DNA of 64,000 bases from CAZMIL01 sp964566425. GTDB taxonomy: Bacteria > Patescibacteriota > Microgenomatia > UBA1406 > GWC2-37-13. Where the stretch lies: contig CAZMIL010000003.1 of NCBI GenBank assembly GCA_964566425.1, positions 1 to 64,000 on the forward strand, given 5' to 3'. A program made the position numbers and the translations under genes. Positions within the stretch are counted from its first letter, which is position 1. Each line of letters opens with the position of its first letter. Below are positions 15,100-23,014 of the stretch, piece after piece. The notes beneath the pieces were generated by a model. It did not search any database and was not told where the DNA came from. It saw nothing but the letters and a program-made list of their open reading frames with translations.

Positions 15100-16038
15100 A
15101 TGAAAAAGAAAAAAGGAAATCCTAATAAAAAATTGCTGATTCTTATTGGAATTGTTTTTGTGATAGATATAGTGACAGCATTTTTTGTTTTTAAACCCCA
15201 ATTTATTGCCTTTTTGCTAAAGAAAAATCTTTCACGGCAGCAACAATCTCAACAGACGGGTGCAAACGATCCTCTTTTGGAAGAAATTAATCCTAGTAAA
15301 GGAGTTGCTTTGAAAGTAAAATACGGAAATCTCGGCCCGGAAATGCTTGCCTCGGGAGTGATAGATTTGGAGAAATTTAAGCAGATCTATACACAGGGCG
15401 GAGATCCGTTGACTCAAGAACAGCTCGATATTTTGACCAAAGGTTCTGATCAAGAAATTGTTATTACTCCTGAGAATTCTCATTTTTTGCTCAACTTTTT
15501 TTGGGCAGCCGGGCTTGCAAATAAAACAAAAATTCTGACGGAAGGGGCAATGGTAAAAAACGGAAATACTGCTAATTTTGCCTCCACAGGCGGGTGGACG
15601 ATAGCAAAACAAGATGCAATGACATATTACGCCAAACAAATTTTGATTCCTTTAACACCGCAACAGGAGGATCTTGTCAACAGGGTTGCCTCAAATATTT
15701 ATCGTCCTTGTTGTGATAATCCAACCAGCTTTCCCGACTGCAATCACGGAATGGCAATGTTGGGAGTCTTAGAATTGATGGCGTCACAGGGAGCGACCGA
15801 ACAACAAATGTATAGTTTGGCAAAGTATGTCAATTCTTATTGGTTCCCGGGGACATATTATGATTTAGCTCAATATTTTAAAGCCAAGGAGGGTAAAAAT
15901 TTTAAAGATATTGATGCCAATATAATCTTGGGGAGAAATTATTCTTCGGCTTCGGGCTATGTTGCTGTTAAAGATTGGTTGACCAAAAAAGGGATTGTTA
16001 AAGAACCACCACAGAAAGGAAGAAGCTGTGGGGCATAA
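15100..16038 (+). CDS. Membrane-anchored protein with CC...DCNHG motif
   Basis: 312 residues. An N-terminal anchor (about 12-32) is followed by an extracytoplasmic domain with RPCCDNPTSFPDCNHGMAML (about residues 203-222), three cysteines and a histidine in a compact, metal-site-like arrangement, and a terminal RSCGA. I recall a similar CCxN...CNHGMA motif in membrane-linked proteins of archaea and Chloroflexi but cannot name the family. It is the second gene of the ArsR-YHS operon, 28 bases after it. A role in binding or reducing a metal at the outer face of the membrane is an inference from the cysteines and context. Confidence 0.7.
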   Translation: MKKKKGNPNKKLLILIGIVFVIDIVTAFFVFKPQFIAFLLKKNLSRQQQSQQTGANDPLLEEINPSKGVALKVKYGNLGPEMLASGVIDLEKFKQIYTQGGDPLTQEQLDILTKGSDQEIVITPENSHFLLNFFWAAGLANKTKILTEGAMVKNGNTANFASTGGWTIAKQDAMTYYAKQILIPLTPQQEDLVNRVASNIYRPCCDNPTSFPDCNHGMAMLGVLELMASQGATEQQMYSLAKYVNSYWFPGTYYDLAQYFKAKEGKNFKDIDANIILGRNYSSASGYVAVKDWLTKKGIVKEPPQKGRSCGA

Positions 16039-16055
16039 GCGAAGGAGGTGATTTC

Positions 16056-16082
16056 ATGAGAAACTTGAAACCTTGTTGTTAA
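16056..16082 (+). CDS. Eight-codon cysteine micro-ORF (MRNLKPCC)
   Basis: GAAGGAGGTGAT, close to the full complement of the 16S rRNA 3' end, lies 3 bases before an ATG that opens an eight-codon frame ending in Cys-Cys and TAA. It follows the CC/CNHG gene by 17 bases inside the operon. A perfect ribosome site in front of so short a frame suggests a real translated leader or regulatory peptide; translation is not proven. Confidence 0.45.
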   Translation: MRNLKPCC

Positions 16083-16121
16083 TGATCACAGAATAAAAAT
16101 TTTAGTAAGAGGAGATTCTAG

Positions 16122-16193
16122 ATGGATAAAATAGTCAATCATAATTTTTTTGTTTTCCGCACAACCAAGATCTGCTATAGATGTTTGATTTAA
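16122..16193 (+). CDS. 23-residue micro-ORF with CxxC motif
   Basis: An ATG at 16122 follows AGAGGAGA by 6 bases and opens 23 codons ending in KICYRCLI. The CYRC pair is a minimal metal- or redox-active motif. It sits between the previous micro-ORF and the four-helix membrane gene, whose own AAGGA site begins right at this stop. Chance cannot be ruled out for a frame this short, but two successive ribosome sites each followed by a cysteine-pair peptide is notable. Confidence 0.45.
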   Translation: MDKIVNHNFFVFRTTKICYRCLI

Positions 16194-16199
16194 GGAACT

Positions 16200-16697
16200 A
16201 TGGCCAAAGGGCTTTTCTTGATAATTGTTTTCGCTATTGCTTTTGCCTTTGTTGAGGCGGCGGCGGTCGTTTATTTGCGACATCTTTTGGGAGCGGCGCA
16301 ACCGGGAATTTCAAAAAAGGAAGTGCTGTTTTTAGTCCCTGGGATCGCTTTTTTGCAACCAGAAGCTGCAGTTAAAATAATAAAGAACGCCTCAATTTTA
16401 AATGTTGAACGAATTCGTGAGGGCGCGACTTTGGCGATGTTGGTGGCGGCCGGTTGGTTAGCAGGAAAGAAATCGCGAGAGATATTTGCCTATTTTCTCT
16501 TAGCTTTTGGGATCTGGGATATTTTTTACTATGTTTTTTTGCGGCTGACAATCGGCTGGCCCACTAGATTAGGCGATTTAGACATCTTTTTTCTTTTACC
16601 AACACCTTGGGCAGGGCCTGTTTTTGTCCCGATTTTGATTTCGTTATTTTTTGTCGCCGGTTCGCTATTATATATTTCAAAAACTAGAGATGGATAA
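16200..16697 (+). CDS. Four-helix integral membrane protein of the metal operon
   Basis: 165 residues with about four to five hydrophobic helices. Conserved-looking stretches are FVEAAAVVYLR in the first helix, LNVERIREGATLAMLV and FGIWDIFYYVFLR. I recognise the pattern as a conserved membrane family in archaea and environmental bacteria, function unassigned. AAGGA lies 4 bases before the ATG. The 3' end overlaps the heavy-metal-binding microprotein by 8 bases, so the two are coupled. It might be a channel or an anchor for the small metal binder; that is inference from coupling only. Confidence 0.7.
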   Translation: MAKGLFLIIVFAIAFAFVEAAAVVYLRHLLGAAQPGISKKEVLFLVPGIAFLQPEAAVKIIKNASILNVERIREGATLAMLVAAGWLAGKKSREIFAYFLLAFGIWDIFYYVFLRLTIGWPTRLGDLDIFFLLPTPWAGPVFVPILISLFFVAGSLLYISKTRDG

Positions 16698-16818
16698 GGA
16701 GACGGTGTATACCTGTCCGATGCATCCCGAGATCCAGCAGGATAAGCCAGGCAGATGTCCGGAGTGCGGAATGTATCTGGTTCCTGCTAAGAAGGAAAAA
16801 AAAGATCAGGATAAATAA
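16690..16818 (+). CDS. Heavy-metal-binding domain microprotein
   Basis: 42 residues made almost wholly of one heavy-metal-binding domain: YTCPMHPEIQQDKPGRCPEC followed by GMYLVPA, the same CPMHPE...GxCPxCGM module found at the N-terminus of Cu/Ag/Pb P-type ATPases and in CusB-like proteins. Here it stands free, with a Lys/Asp-rich tail and no membrane segment. It probably carries or buffers a soft metal in the cytoplasm. Its start lies within the preceding gene, 8 bases before that gene's end. Confidence 0.85.
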   Translation: MDKETVYTCPMHPEIQQDKPGRCPECGMYLVPAKKEKKDQDK

Positions 16819-16895
16819 CGCATCAAGGGTATAAAAACATGAAGGTTAAAGCAAGCCCCGGGGTTTACGTTCCGGATGGAAGTTGTTCATAAACT

Positions 16896-16904
16896 TGTTA
16901 TAAT
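16896..16904 (+). promoter_or_regulatory. Extended -10 promoter (TGTTATAAT)
   Basis: TG-T-TATAAT at 16896-16904 is followed by six T and then the ATG at 16911, so transcription should begin at or within a base of the start codon. No -35 match is seen, as usual for extended -10 promoters. Confidence 0.6.
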
Positions 16905-16910
16905 TTTTTT

Positions 16911-17477
16911 ATGCCTCCTTTTAAAAAATGGTTTTATACACTGTTGCGGCGGTGGCTACCTTTGGCAATTACACTCTCAGTAATTTCACTGATGGTTTAT
17001 GTTGTGATTCTACAATCTTTTCGACAAACTGCCAACGATCCACAGATTCAGATGGCCGAAGATGCAGCCGCAGATCTTGCTCAAGGCTTCAATCCCTCGG
17101 CAGTTCTGCCTGGAAAAAACATTGATATCGCTAAAAGCCTTTCTCCTTATATGATTGTTTACGGTGAAAGTGGTAATGCTATAGTTGGATCGGGGTTATT
17201 GGCTGAAAAACTACCTACCCCACCCGCTGGCGTTTTTGATTTTGCGCGGCAAAACGGCAGAGATATCATCACCTGGCAACCACAAAATGGTGTTCGCAAT
17301 GCAATCATCGTTGTCTATTACAAAGGTCAGGATACTAAAGGTCAAAATGTTTCAGGTTTTGTGTTGGTTGGAAAATCTTTACGTGAAATTGAAGCCAGAG
17401 AAAGCAATATGTCTTTGATTATCTTGCTGGGGTGGTTGACAGGGTTGTTTGCAACTTTTATTGTTTCCTTACTCTAA
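16911..17477 (+). CDS. Two-helix membrane protein with extracytoplasmic sensor-like domain
   Basis: 188 residues. One membrane helix near residues 15-38 and one at 163-186 flank an extracytoplasmic domain of about 120 residues (YMIVYGESGNAIVGSG, GVFDFARQNGRDIITWQPQ, VSGFVLVGKSLREIE). This layout is that of a histidine-kinase sensor module but without any kinase or HAMP part, so it may be a stand-alone sensor or a partner of another membrane protein. It has its own leaderless-type promoter and is probably separate from the metal operon upstream. Function unknown. Confidence 0.65.
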   Translation: MPPFKKWFYTLLRRWLPLAITLSVISLMVYVVILQSFRQTANDPQIQMAEDAAADLAQGFNPSAVLPGKNIDIAKSLSPYMIVYGESGNAIVGSGLLAEKLPTPPAGVFDFARQNGRDIITWQPQNGVRNAIIVVYYKGQDTKGQNVSGFVLVGKSLREIEARESNMSLIILLGWLTGLFATFIVSLL

Positions 17478-17492
17478 AAACGTAAAAACCTC

Positions 17493-17521
17493 TTGACAAA
17501 GACTATATCCTCCTTTATAAA
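17493..17521 (+). promoter_or_regulatory. Promoter TTGACA-17-TATAAA
   Basis: Consensus TTGACA (17493-17498) and TATAAA (17516-17521) at 17 bases. Eight bases later comes the ATG of a 15-codon frame rather than the start of the main gene. Confidence 0.7.
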
Positions 17522-17529
17522 ATAACTAA

Positions 17530-17577
17530 ATGAGAGCCTTGGTTTTACTTATAGAGAGGACGGTGGGTTTAACCTAG
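17530..17577 (+). CDS. 15-codon upstream ORF ending exactly at the next start codon
   Basis: The ATG at 17530 is the first start after the promoter and would be leaderless. The frame (MRALVLLIERTVGLT) ends with TAG at 17575-17577, and the 200-residue gene begins at the very next base in the same frame. This makes translational coupling likely, and stop read-through into an N-terminally extended protein possible. No clear ribosome site lies within 10 bases of the downstream ATG. Confidence 0.45.
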   Translation: MRALVLLIERTVGLT

Positions 17578-18180
17578 ATGGCCTTGGCCGAATCCGAAGC
17601 CCGTTGGGGCAAACGTCAAAGTTGGGTTGCCGAAGCGGAAGCCGCCTTTGCCCGCGGGCGGACATATCCTGAAATTCAGCAGACTTGCCGCACAGAATTT
17701 GTACATCCCGAATATGATATTTTTATTGGTTATGCAACACATTGGCGATTAAAACCAACATCCGCTGCAAATTTTTTGCTTGGGGAACAAAGAGCCTATA
17801 TTGAAAAAATATCTGCCGAAGATGAAATAATAGAAACGAAAGAAAGCTATTTAAAGCGCGTACTATCGTCTATAAACAGACACTTGCTGTCAAGAAGGCG
17901 TGTCTCATCAGCCCTCACTCCCGAACAGTTTTATAAATCGCTGGAGATAATTCTATTACCCGAGAATAAGCGTTTTTTGAGCAATTTAGCTGAGGCTTTC
18001 GATTGGGAAGGAGTTAATTTAGGAGGATCTTCGCAAGAAGGAATTATTTTAACCGGCTTACTGCCGCAGCCGAAAGATGATGAAAAACCACCACTGTATT
18101 TGGCCGGTCTGCCTGTTAGTGAAGAATATGCATCTATTTACGAACCAACTAGACCGTTAAAGTTGGTTGAATTGAAGTAA
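17578..18180 (+). CDS. Soluble protein of unknown function
   Basis: 200 residues, no signal or membrane segment. The N-terminal part is helical with Trp, Ala and charged residues (ESEARWGKRQSWVAEAEAAF), the middle is rich in Arg/Lys (LKRVLSSINRHLLSRRRV), and the end is acidic and Pro-containing. I do not recognise the family. The start directly follows the stop of an in-frame 15-codon frame served by a strong promoter, so expression is probably coupled to that frame. Confidence 0.6.
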   Translation: MALAESEARWGKRQSWVAEAEAAFARGRTYPEIQQTCRTEFVHPEYDIFIGYATHWRLKPTSAANFLLGEQRAYIEKISAEDEIIETKESYLKRVLSSINRHLLSRRRVSSALTPEQFYKSLEIILLPENKRFLSNLAEAFDWEGVNLGGSSQEGIILTGLLPQPKDDEKPPLYLAGLPVSEEYASIYEPTRPLKLVELK

Positions 18181-18187
18181 CTATTGT

Positions 18188-19294
18188 TTAAAAATATCCT
18201 TGCGCCCAATAGGCGAATTTGCCAATCCCCTGTGAGCGGAGATAATTTTCTTTCGCTTGAACGGAATTTAAATCTTCAAACCAGACGACATGACTTTCTT
18301 CTTCTGCCAAGCCTGCATCGTTTATCCCTAAAAATTTGACATAATCAACTTCTGTTTCTTGAGAAAGTTCATCACGGATAATCACACAATTTTTAACAGA
18401 ACAGTTATCTATATATTTAGCTTTTATTTGGGCCATAGTTAATACCTGCGCAGGTTTAATTGGACGTTTTTTTTCGTCTACAGTCCAGTCATAGCCATAC
18501 ATGCCAAAAATTACGGAAATTTTTTCCCTCGGGATAACTGTTAAATACTCTTTGAGCATTGTTTTCAAATCGTAGCCGTATTTCTCTTTTCCCGTGAGCG
18601 GAAAATTTGGTCCAGGTTCCCCGGTATTTTTGGAAAAGTCATAAGCCATAATCAATATTTCGTCGACGTACTGAGCTATAAACTTGAGATCATAAGGGCG
18701 GCGCCGATAAAAAGAATCCCCATATATAGTCATAGCAAAATAAAGATTATTCTGTTTTAAAACCTTGGAAAAATTAGCGACAAAGTTATCGATTTGTCCC
18801 GGAACTCGTTCATCAAAAAGACTAAACAATTCTAAATCTAAGACAAGTCCCGAGAAATTGTTGCTTTTGGCTATTTCTATACTTTGAGCGATAATCTTTG
18901 CTTGTGTCTGTTTATCAGCAAGAATCGTCCTGTTTAAATTGGAGTTGGTCATAATAACCGCCAATAACTTTTGTTTTGATGTCCACCGCTGATTATATTC
19001 AACTAGATTTGTATATCCGGAATCATTCTTATCGATTCCGTCGGCAGTTGGACTGATTCCAAAATAAACAGAGCGGTCATAATTATTTTGATCACTTGTG
19101 TCTTGCGACAGCGACCAGGAGGGAACAAAAATGGTCGTATCGGTGATCGCGGCGGAAGGTTGAGGAATTGAACTTGGTCGTAATTGAAAATTAACCCGCG
19201 TTGTTGTTTGCTGATCCGGTTGTTTAAATTTTAAAAAGATAAAAAATCCCGTCACGACAATTAGAAATGTCAACAACAATATTTTTTTAGCCAT
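18188..19294 (-). CDS. GH18-like (chitinase/spore-germination YaaH-type) secreted protein
   Basis: 368 residues from ATG 19294, chosen because TATAAT stands 6 bases upstream. A membrane anchor or signal (about 4-22) is followed by a TIM-barrel GH18 pattern: FSGLVLDLELF aligns with the DGxDxDxE active-site strand, keeping Asp and the catalytic Glu but with Ser in place of the first Asp, and LIMAYDFS matches the MxYD strand. GH18 members of this type cut or bind beta-GlcNAc polymers such as peptidoglycan. The altered first Asp means activity is uncertain. It converges with the gene at 17578. Confidence 0.8.
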   Translation of the reverse strand: MAKKILLLTFLIVVTGFFIFLKFKQPDQQTTTRVNFQLRPSSIPQPSAAITDTTIFVPSWSLSQDTSDQNNYDRSVYFGISPTADGIDKNDSGYTNLVEYNQRWTSKQKLLAVIMTNSNLNRTILADKQTQAKIIAQSIEIAKSNNFSGLVLDLELFSLFDERVPGQIDNFVANFSKVLKQNNLYFAMTIYGDSFYRRRPYDLKFIAQYVDEILIMAYDFSKNTGEPGPNFPLTGKEKYGYDLKTMLKEYLTVIPREKISVIFGMYGYDWTVDEKKRPIKPAQVLTMAQIKAKYIDNCSVKNCVIIRDELSQETEVDYVKFLGINDAGLAEEESHVVWFEDLNSVQAKENYLRSQGIGKFAYWAQGYF

Positions 19295-19300
19295 AACTAT

Positions 19301-19306
19301 ATTATA
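19301..19306 (-). promoter_or_regulatory. -10 box TATAAT of the GH18-like gene
   Basis: Minus-strand TATAAT with six bases (ATAGTT) before the ATG at 19294. It fixes the start codon and implies a leaderless mRNA. Confidence 0.6.
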
Positions 19307-19376
19307 GATTAAAGACAAGGAGTAGAGGTATTTGCAATTTAGTATATCGTAAAAAAACGACTACGTCAAAAAAATT

Positions 19377-20891
19377 TTAAATTTCGACTGCAAGATTTTC
19401 TCTTCCCAAATCTTCTTCGGGTTCAAATTCGCGTTTATTTTCTTTAACGAACAAAGCAGAAAACGCCCCAATAAGCATAAAGATGCTGGCAATCTTAAAG
19501 ACGGTTGCAAATGATAAAACGTAGGCCTTAACAGCTACAAGGCCTGTTATTGCTCCGAATAAAGAAGGGTTCTGAGTGTTGATTATTGAATGTTGTTGGA
19601 GGGTGATTAGATTGGCATCAAAACTATTCGAAAGAATGGTGGCAAAAATGGCAACACCATAAGCTCCTGCAATGTTTCTGGCCAGAGCCAAGACCGAGGA
19701 AGCAACTCCGACTTCTTGAATAGGGACTGTAGAGGTTGCAGCGTTGGTCAAAGGTGCAAGACCTAAACCTAATCCAAAGGCTAAAATTGCTAGACGGTAA
19801 GTAAGATCAAAAAAGGTCCATTTGATATCTATGCCGGCAAAGACAAACATCATTATTGCCGCAATAAGCATTCCGGTAGCCGTGACAAAACCGGCCTGGA
19901 TTTTAGTTGAAAGCCTAGCTCCAAACTGTGCTGCTACACCAATTGCGATTGCCATTGGAATAAAAATGTAACCTGATTTGGTGACCGAATATCCGAGCAG
20001 ATTTTGGGTAAAAATAGGAATTAGGAATAGCCCGCCGAACATGCCCAAAAAAGACATAAAGGAGGTAATAATTGAGGCAGTAAAGGTAGGGATTTTAAAA
20101 AATTTCAAATCCACCACAGGCTCGGGTTGTCTTTGTTCAAGGAGAATGAACCAGATTAAAGTTATGCCGCTAATTATATAAGAGAGCCAGCTTTTACTAC
20201 TCATCCAGCCCCAGGATTGGCCTTGATCAAGAACCAAAACCATTGTTCCCAAACTAACGCCAAGAAGCAGAGAACCAAGAATATCAAAATTTTTCAAACC
20301 GCGGATTCTTTGCACAGGTTCTTCAATAAAATACCAGGCCAGAAAAGTCGCGATGATCCCCAAAGGCAGATTGATATAAAAAACTGACCGCCAGGTAAAC
20401 GTATCGATCAAGGGGCCGCCGAGAAGGGGGCCGAAAACCGCTGCTGCCGCAAAAGCTGCTGACCAGATTCCCATAGCCTGAGCTCTTTTTCCGCGATCGG
20501 TAAAAGTGAAAGCAATGATAGAAAGCGCAAGAGGATAATCAATCGAAACTGTAATTGCTTGTAAAATTCGGAAAAAAATGAGTGAGGAGAGATTAAAAGA
20601 AATTCCTGCAAACATCGAACTGACAGTAAAGCCAACAATCCCAAAAATATACAGCGGTTTACGTCCAATCATATCACCGAGTTTGCCAAAAATAGGGACA
20701 AAAATGGCATTGGCAATAATGTATGCGGTTGAAATCCAACTGGCCTGATCAACTGTAATTCCAAAATCTGTAATAATCTTAGGCAGGGCAAGATTGACAA
20801 TCGTTCCATCCAAACGACCTAAAAAAGTACCTAGAATGACCGTAATCAAAATCAAGATATGATGACTTGGGTGTTTTTTTCTTTGTTCCAC
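19377..20891 (-). CDS. DHA2-family (EmrB/QacA-type) multidrug MFS exporter
   Basis: 504 residues with about 14 membrane segments. Motifs include LDGTIVNLALPKI in helix 1 (motif D1 of the DHA2 group), GKLGDMIGRKPLY (loop 2-3 signature) and GPLLGGPLIDTFTWRSVFYINLP in the helix 5 to 6 region (antiporter motif). It is the third gene of a tight operon after two HlyD-type adaptors (gaps of 5 and 8 bases), as in emrAB. It should export hydrophobic compounds by proton antiport. The substrate is not evident. Confidence 0.92.
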   Translation of the reverse strand: MEQRKKHPSHHILILITVILGTFLGRLDGTIVNLALPKIITDFGITVDQASWISTAYIIANAIFVPIFGKLGDMIGRKPLYIFGIVGFTVSSMFAGISFNLSSLIFFRILQAITVSIDYPLALSIIAFTFTDRGKRAQAMGIWSAAFAAAAVFGPLLGGPLIDTFTWRSVFYINLPLGIIATFLAWYFIEEPVQRIRGLKNFDILGSLLLGVSLGTMVLVLDQGQSWGWMSSKSWLSYIISGITLIWFILLEQRQPEPVVDLKFFKIPTFTASIITSFMSFLGMFGGLFLIPIFTQNLLGYSVTKSGYIFIPMAIAIGVAAQFGARLSTKIQAGFVTATGMLIAAIMMFVFAGIDIKWTFFDLTYRLAILAFGLGLGLAPLTNAATSTVPIQEVGVASSVLALARNIAGAYGVAIFATILSNSFDANLITLQQHSIINTQNPSLFGAITGLVAVKAYVLSFATVFKIASIFMLIGAFSALFVKENKREFEPEEDLGRENLAVEI

Positions 20892-20899
20892 GATCTAAA

Positions 20900-21538
20900 T
20901 TATGGGGTTTTAGTAAAGACTGTTATTTTTGCCGACATGCCATTTTTGATTTCCGGGTGCCGGCTCGCATCGTACCTGACATAAATAATAAATTGTTGAA
21001 TAGGCCTTTCGCTGGAAATGCTGAAAGAAAGTTGTGTTTGCTTGGCGCTGGGTGAAATTTCATCGACATAGCCCCAAAAAGTCTGACCCGGCAGAGCATC
21101 AACCGTAAACGAAACAGACTGGCCCACTTTAATTAGATTAAGACCTTTGTTTTCATCGATAGTCGCAGCAATTCTCATTTTTGCTGGGTCGATCATTTGC
21201 ACAACTGGCGCTTGAGCAGAAAAAAGAGAACCAATTTGATCACTAGCCATGATTATCAGGCCGTCAGAATCGGCTCTTAAGGTATCGGTACCTACAGCGG
21301 CCAGCGGGTCACCCCTTTTGACCGTTTCTCCTTCGGTAACATAAGTCTCTGTTAATTTTCCGGGCGCCGTGGGAGAAACATTAACAATTTGAGCTTGGAC
21401 TAAAGAATCTTCAACGAAAACTCTGTTTAGAGTTAGTCGCAGATAAATAAATCCTCCAACCAAAAGCAAACCAATCGTTACTCCGATTAGATATCTGATA
21501 ACTTGTGGATCTCTAATTTGTTGAAAAAGTTTGTTCAT
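20900..21538 (-). CDS. Short HlyD/EmrA-type adaptor protein
   Basis: 212 residues: a membrane helix at about 16-36, then a barrel-sandwich (lipoyl-like) half (VNVSPTAPGKLTETYVTEGE, TVKRGDPLAAV) joined almost directly to the second half (LRADSDGLIIMASDQIGSLF) and a beta-barrel domain. The alpha-hairpin of classical adaptors is missing, so the protein is shorter than EmrA. It lies between a long adaptor and the MFS pump and may form a mixed adaptor ring with the long one. No TolC-like partner is in the window. Confidence 0.85.
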   Translation of the reverse strand: MNKLFQQIRDPQVIRYLIGVTIGLLLVGGFIYLRLTLNRVFVEDSLVQAQIVNVSPTAPGKLTETYVTEGETVKRGDPLAAVGTDTLRADSDGLIIMASDQIGSLFSAQAPVVQMIDPAKMRIAATIDENKGLNLIKVGQSVSFTVDALPGQTFWGYVDEISPSAKQTQLSFSISSERPIQQFIIYVRYDASRHPEIKNGMSAKITVFTKTP

Positions 21539-21543
21539 CGTTT

Positions 21544-22674
21544 TTAATAATTTTTTGTCACTATAAATTGTGGGTTAGTGATAATCTTATCTCCGGCCGA
21601 TAGACCCCCGATTACTTCAATTTGGTCGCCGTGTCTTTTACCAAGTCGAACAGTTTTCAGGACGGGTCTTCCTTGATTAGCCACCCAAATATACTTATTT
21701 GCTAGAACTGTCCATAGCGGCACCAGCAAAGCATTATTCTGTGCATTTGAATTAATCAGTACTGTGCCTGTCTGATCTAATTTTGCTTTGTTATTTAACT
21801 TATCACTGGAGATGTCGACACGATAGACCTGGCGGCCATCGGGTAAAGTCATCTTTCCCGGATAGACTTTAGTTACGGTTCCTGTCAATGATTGGTCGAG
21901 ACCGTTAATTTTTATTAGTGCAGTTGCGCCTTCGCTAACAAAATCAATATCCTTTTCGCCGACGTGAGCTTGGAAAACTAGATCATTCGGATTGGCTACG
22001 GTAAAGCCTGTACTAGAAGTGACATTAACATTGGGAACATCAATATCGGCACGCGTGATCACACCATTGATTGGTGAAGTGAGAGTTGCCAGTTGTAAAG
22101 CGTAATTAGCCAGTTCGACATTAATCACGGCGTTATCAAGACTAGCTTGATTCTCATCAATTATCCTTTTGACAATATCATCGATTATTGGCGATTCGTT
22201 ACTGTTGGGAAAAACGCCTTTTGACTGTACATCCAAAAGATATTTTTGTTGTCCCTGAACTACATTATCTTGACTATTTTGTTTTAGTTGATCAAAAACA
22301 TCGCGAGTTGAACGAAAATTGTTCAGAGTTGTCGAGAGTTGACGTTGTAAAGCATAAGTGTCCAGACGGGCAATAGCTTGTCCTTGTGTGACAGGTGTTC
22401 CTTCTTTAAGCACATAAACCATTTTCCCACCAGTTTGGAAGTGTAAAGTAACCAGTTGCTGCGAAGTTACTGTTCCTTCAGCATCAATTTGACCAGAAAC
22501 TGTTTTGACTGAGATAGTTTGTTCAGCGTTTTTTGCTTGCGGCCTAGACAAAAGCCAGAAACTGCCGCCTACCAAAGCAAAAATAACCAGCGGGACGATG
22601 AGCAGAGGAATGAAATTATTGATTTTAGATGGGTATTTTTTCTTAATTTGTACTTTTTCTATTTTTTTCGCCAT
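21544..22674 (-). CDS. HlyD-family efflux adaptor with alpha-hairpin
   Basis: 376 residues. One membrane helix (about 20-45), a lipoyl half (TVTSQQLVTLHFQTGGKMVY with KEGTPVTQGQAIARLD), a helical hairpin (about 110-190), the second lipoyl half (LTSPINGVITRADIDVPNVN) and a beta-barrel plus membrane-proximal domain (VLANKYIWVANQGRPVLKTV). It is first in the adaptor-adaptor-MFS operon. The start at 22674 is 6 bases after an extended -10 box. It should link the MFS pump to the outside across the cell wall. Confidence 0.9.
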   Translation of the reverse strand: MAKKIEKVQIKKKYPSKINNFIPLLIVPLVIFALVGGSFWLLSRPQAKNAEQTISVKTVSGQIDAEGTVTSQQLVTLHFQTGGKMVYVLKEGTPVTQGQAIARLDTYALQRQLSTTLNNFRSTRDVFDQLKQNSQDNVVQGQQKYLLDVQSKGVFPNSNESPIIDDIVKRIIDENQASLDNAVINVELANYALQLATLTSPINGVITRADIDVPNVNVTSSTGFTVANPNDLVFQAHVGEKDIDFVSEGATALIKINGLDQSLTGTVTKVYPGKMTLPDGRQVYRVDISSDKLNNKAKLDQTGTVLINSNAQNNALLVPLWTVLANKYIWVANQGRPVLKTVRLGKRHGDQIEVIGGLSAGDKIITNPQFIVTKNY

Positions 22675-22680
22675 CCAAAT

Positions 22681-22689
22681 ATTATACCA
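22681..22689 (-). promoter_or_regulatory. Extended -10 promoter (TGGTATAAT) of the exporter operon
   Basis: Minus-strand TGGTATAAT, then ATTTGG, then ATG at 22674. The same TGG-TATAAT-N6-ATG pattern recurs at 42797 and 52873 on the plus strand. Confidence 0.65.
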
Positions 22690-22710
22690 TAAAACTGGAG
22701 CTAGTTATAG

Positions 22711-22998
22711 CTATTCTGCCTTTTGTAGCGGTCTCTTTTGACTCTTGAAGGTTCCCATTTCTTTAAGTTTCCACATAAAAAGAGCGGCTTTTTTGCGAGC
22801 TTTGGAATCGATAACAAAACGTAGGGCTTCTTCAAGGACGGGGCGAGGAAGATTTTTGGCAAATTTTATATACATACTTTTGTGTTGTTTATCCTGGAGT
22901 TTTTCAGCCAAATGTACACCATATGCTTGATATTCATGGGAAACATAGCGATCCTCTAAAGGATCAAAATCTTTAAGAATATCGCGGACCGTTTGCAT
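22711..22998 (-). CDS. Small basic soluble protein of unknown function
   Basis: 95 residues from ATG 22998, set by an extended -10 TGCTATACT ending 6 bases upstream. All-helical and Lys/Arg-rich (YIKFAKNLPRPVLEEALRFV, DSKARKKAALFMWKLKEM). This looks like a small conserved protein of CPR genomes; nucleic-acid binding is possible from charge but not shown. It follows the glutaredoxin-like gene by 16 bases. Confidence 0.65.
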   Translation of the reverse strand: MQTVRDILKDFDPLEDRYVSHEYQAYGVHLAEKLQDKQHKSMYIKFAKNLPRPVLEEALRFVIDSKARKKAALFMWKLKEMGTFKSQKRPLQKAE

Positions 22999-23014
22999 GA
23001 GCAGAGTATAGCAG

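Noticed and set aside
17575..17577. TAG as a reassigned sense codon
   Set aside because: Many genes here end in TAG or TGA at normal family ends, for example the TGA between the GH130 genes, so the standard code fits the window.
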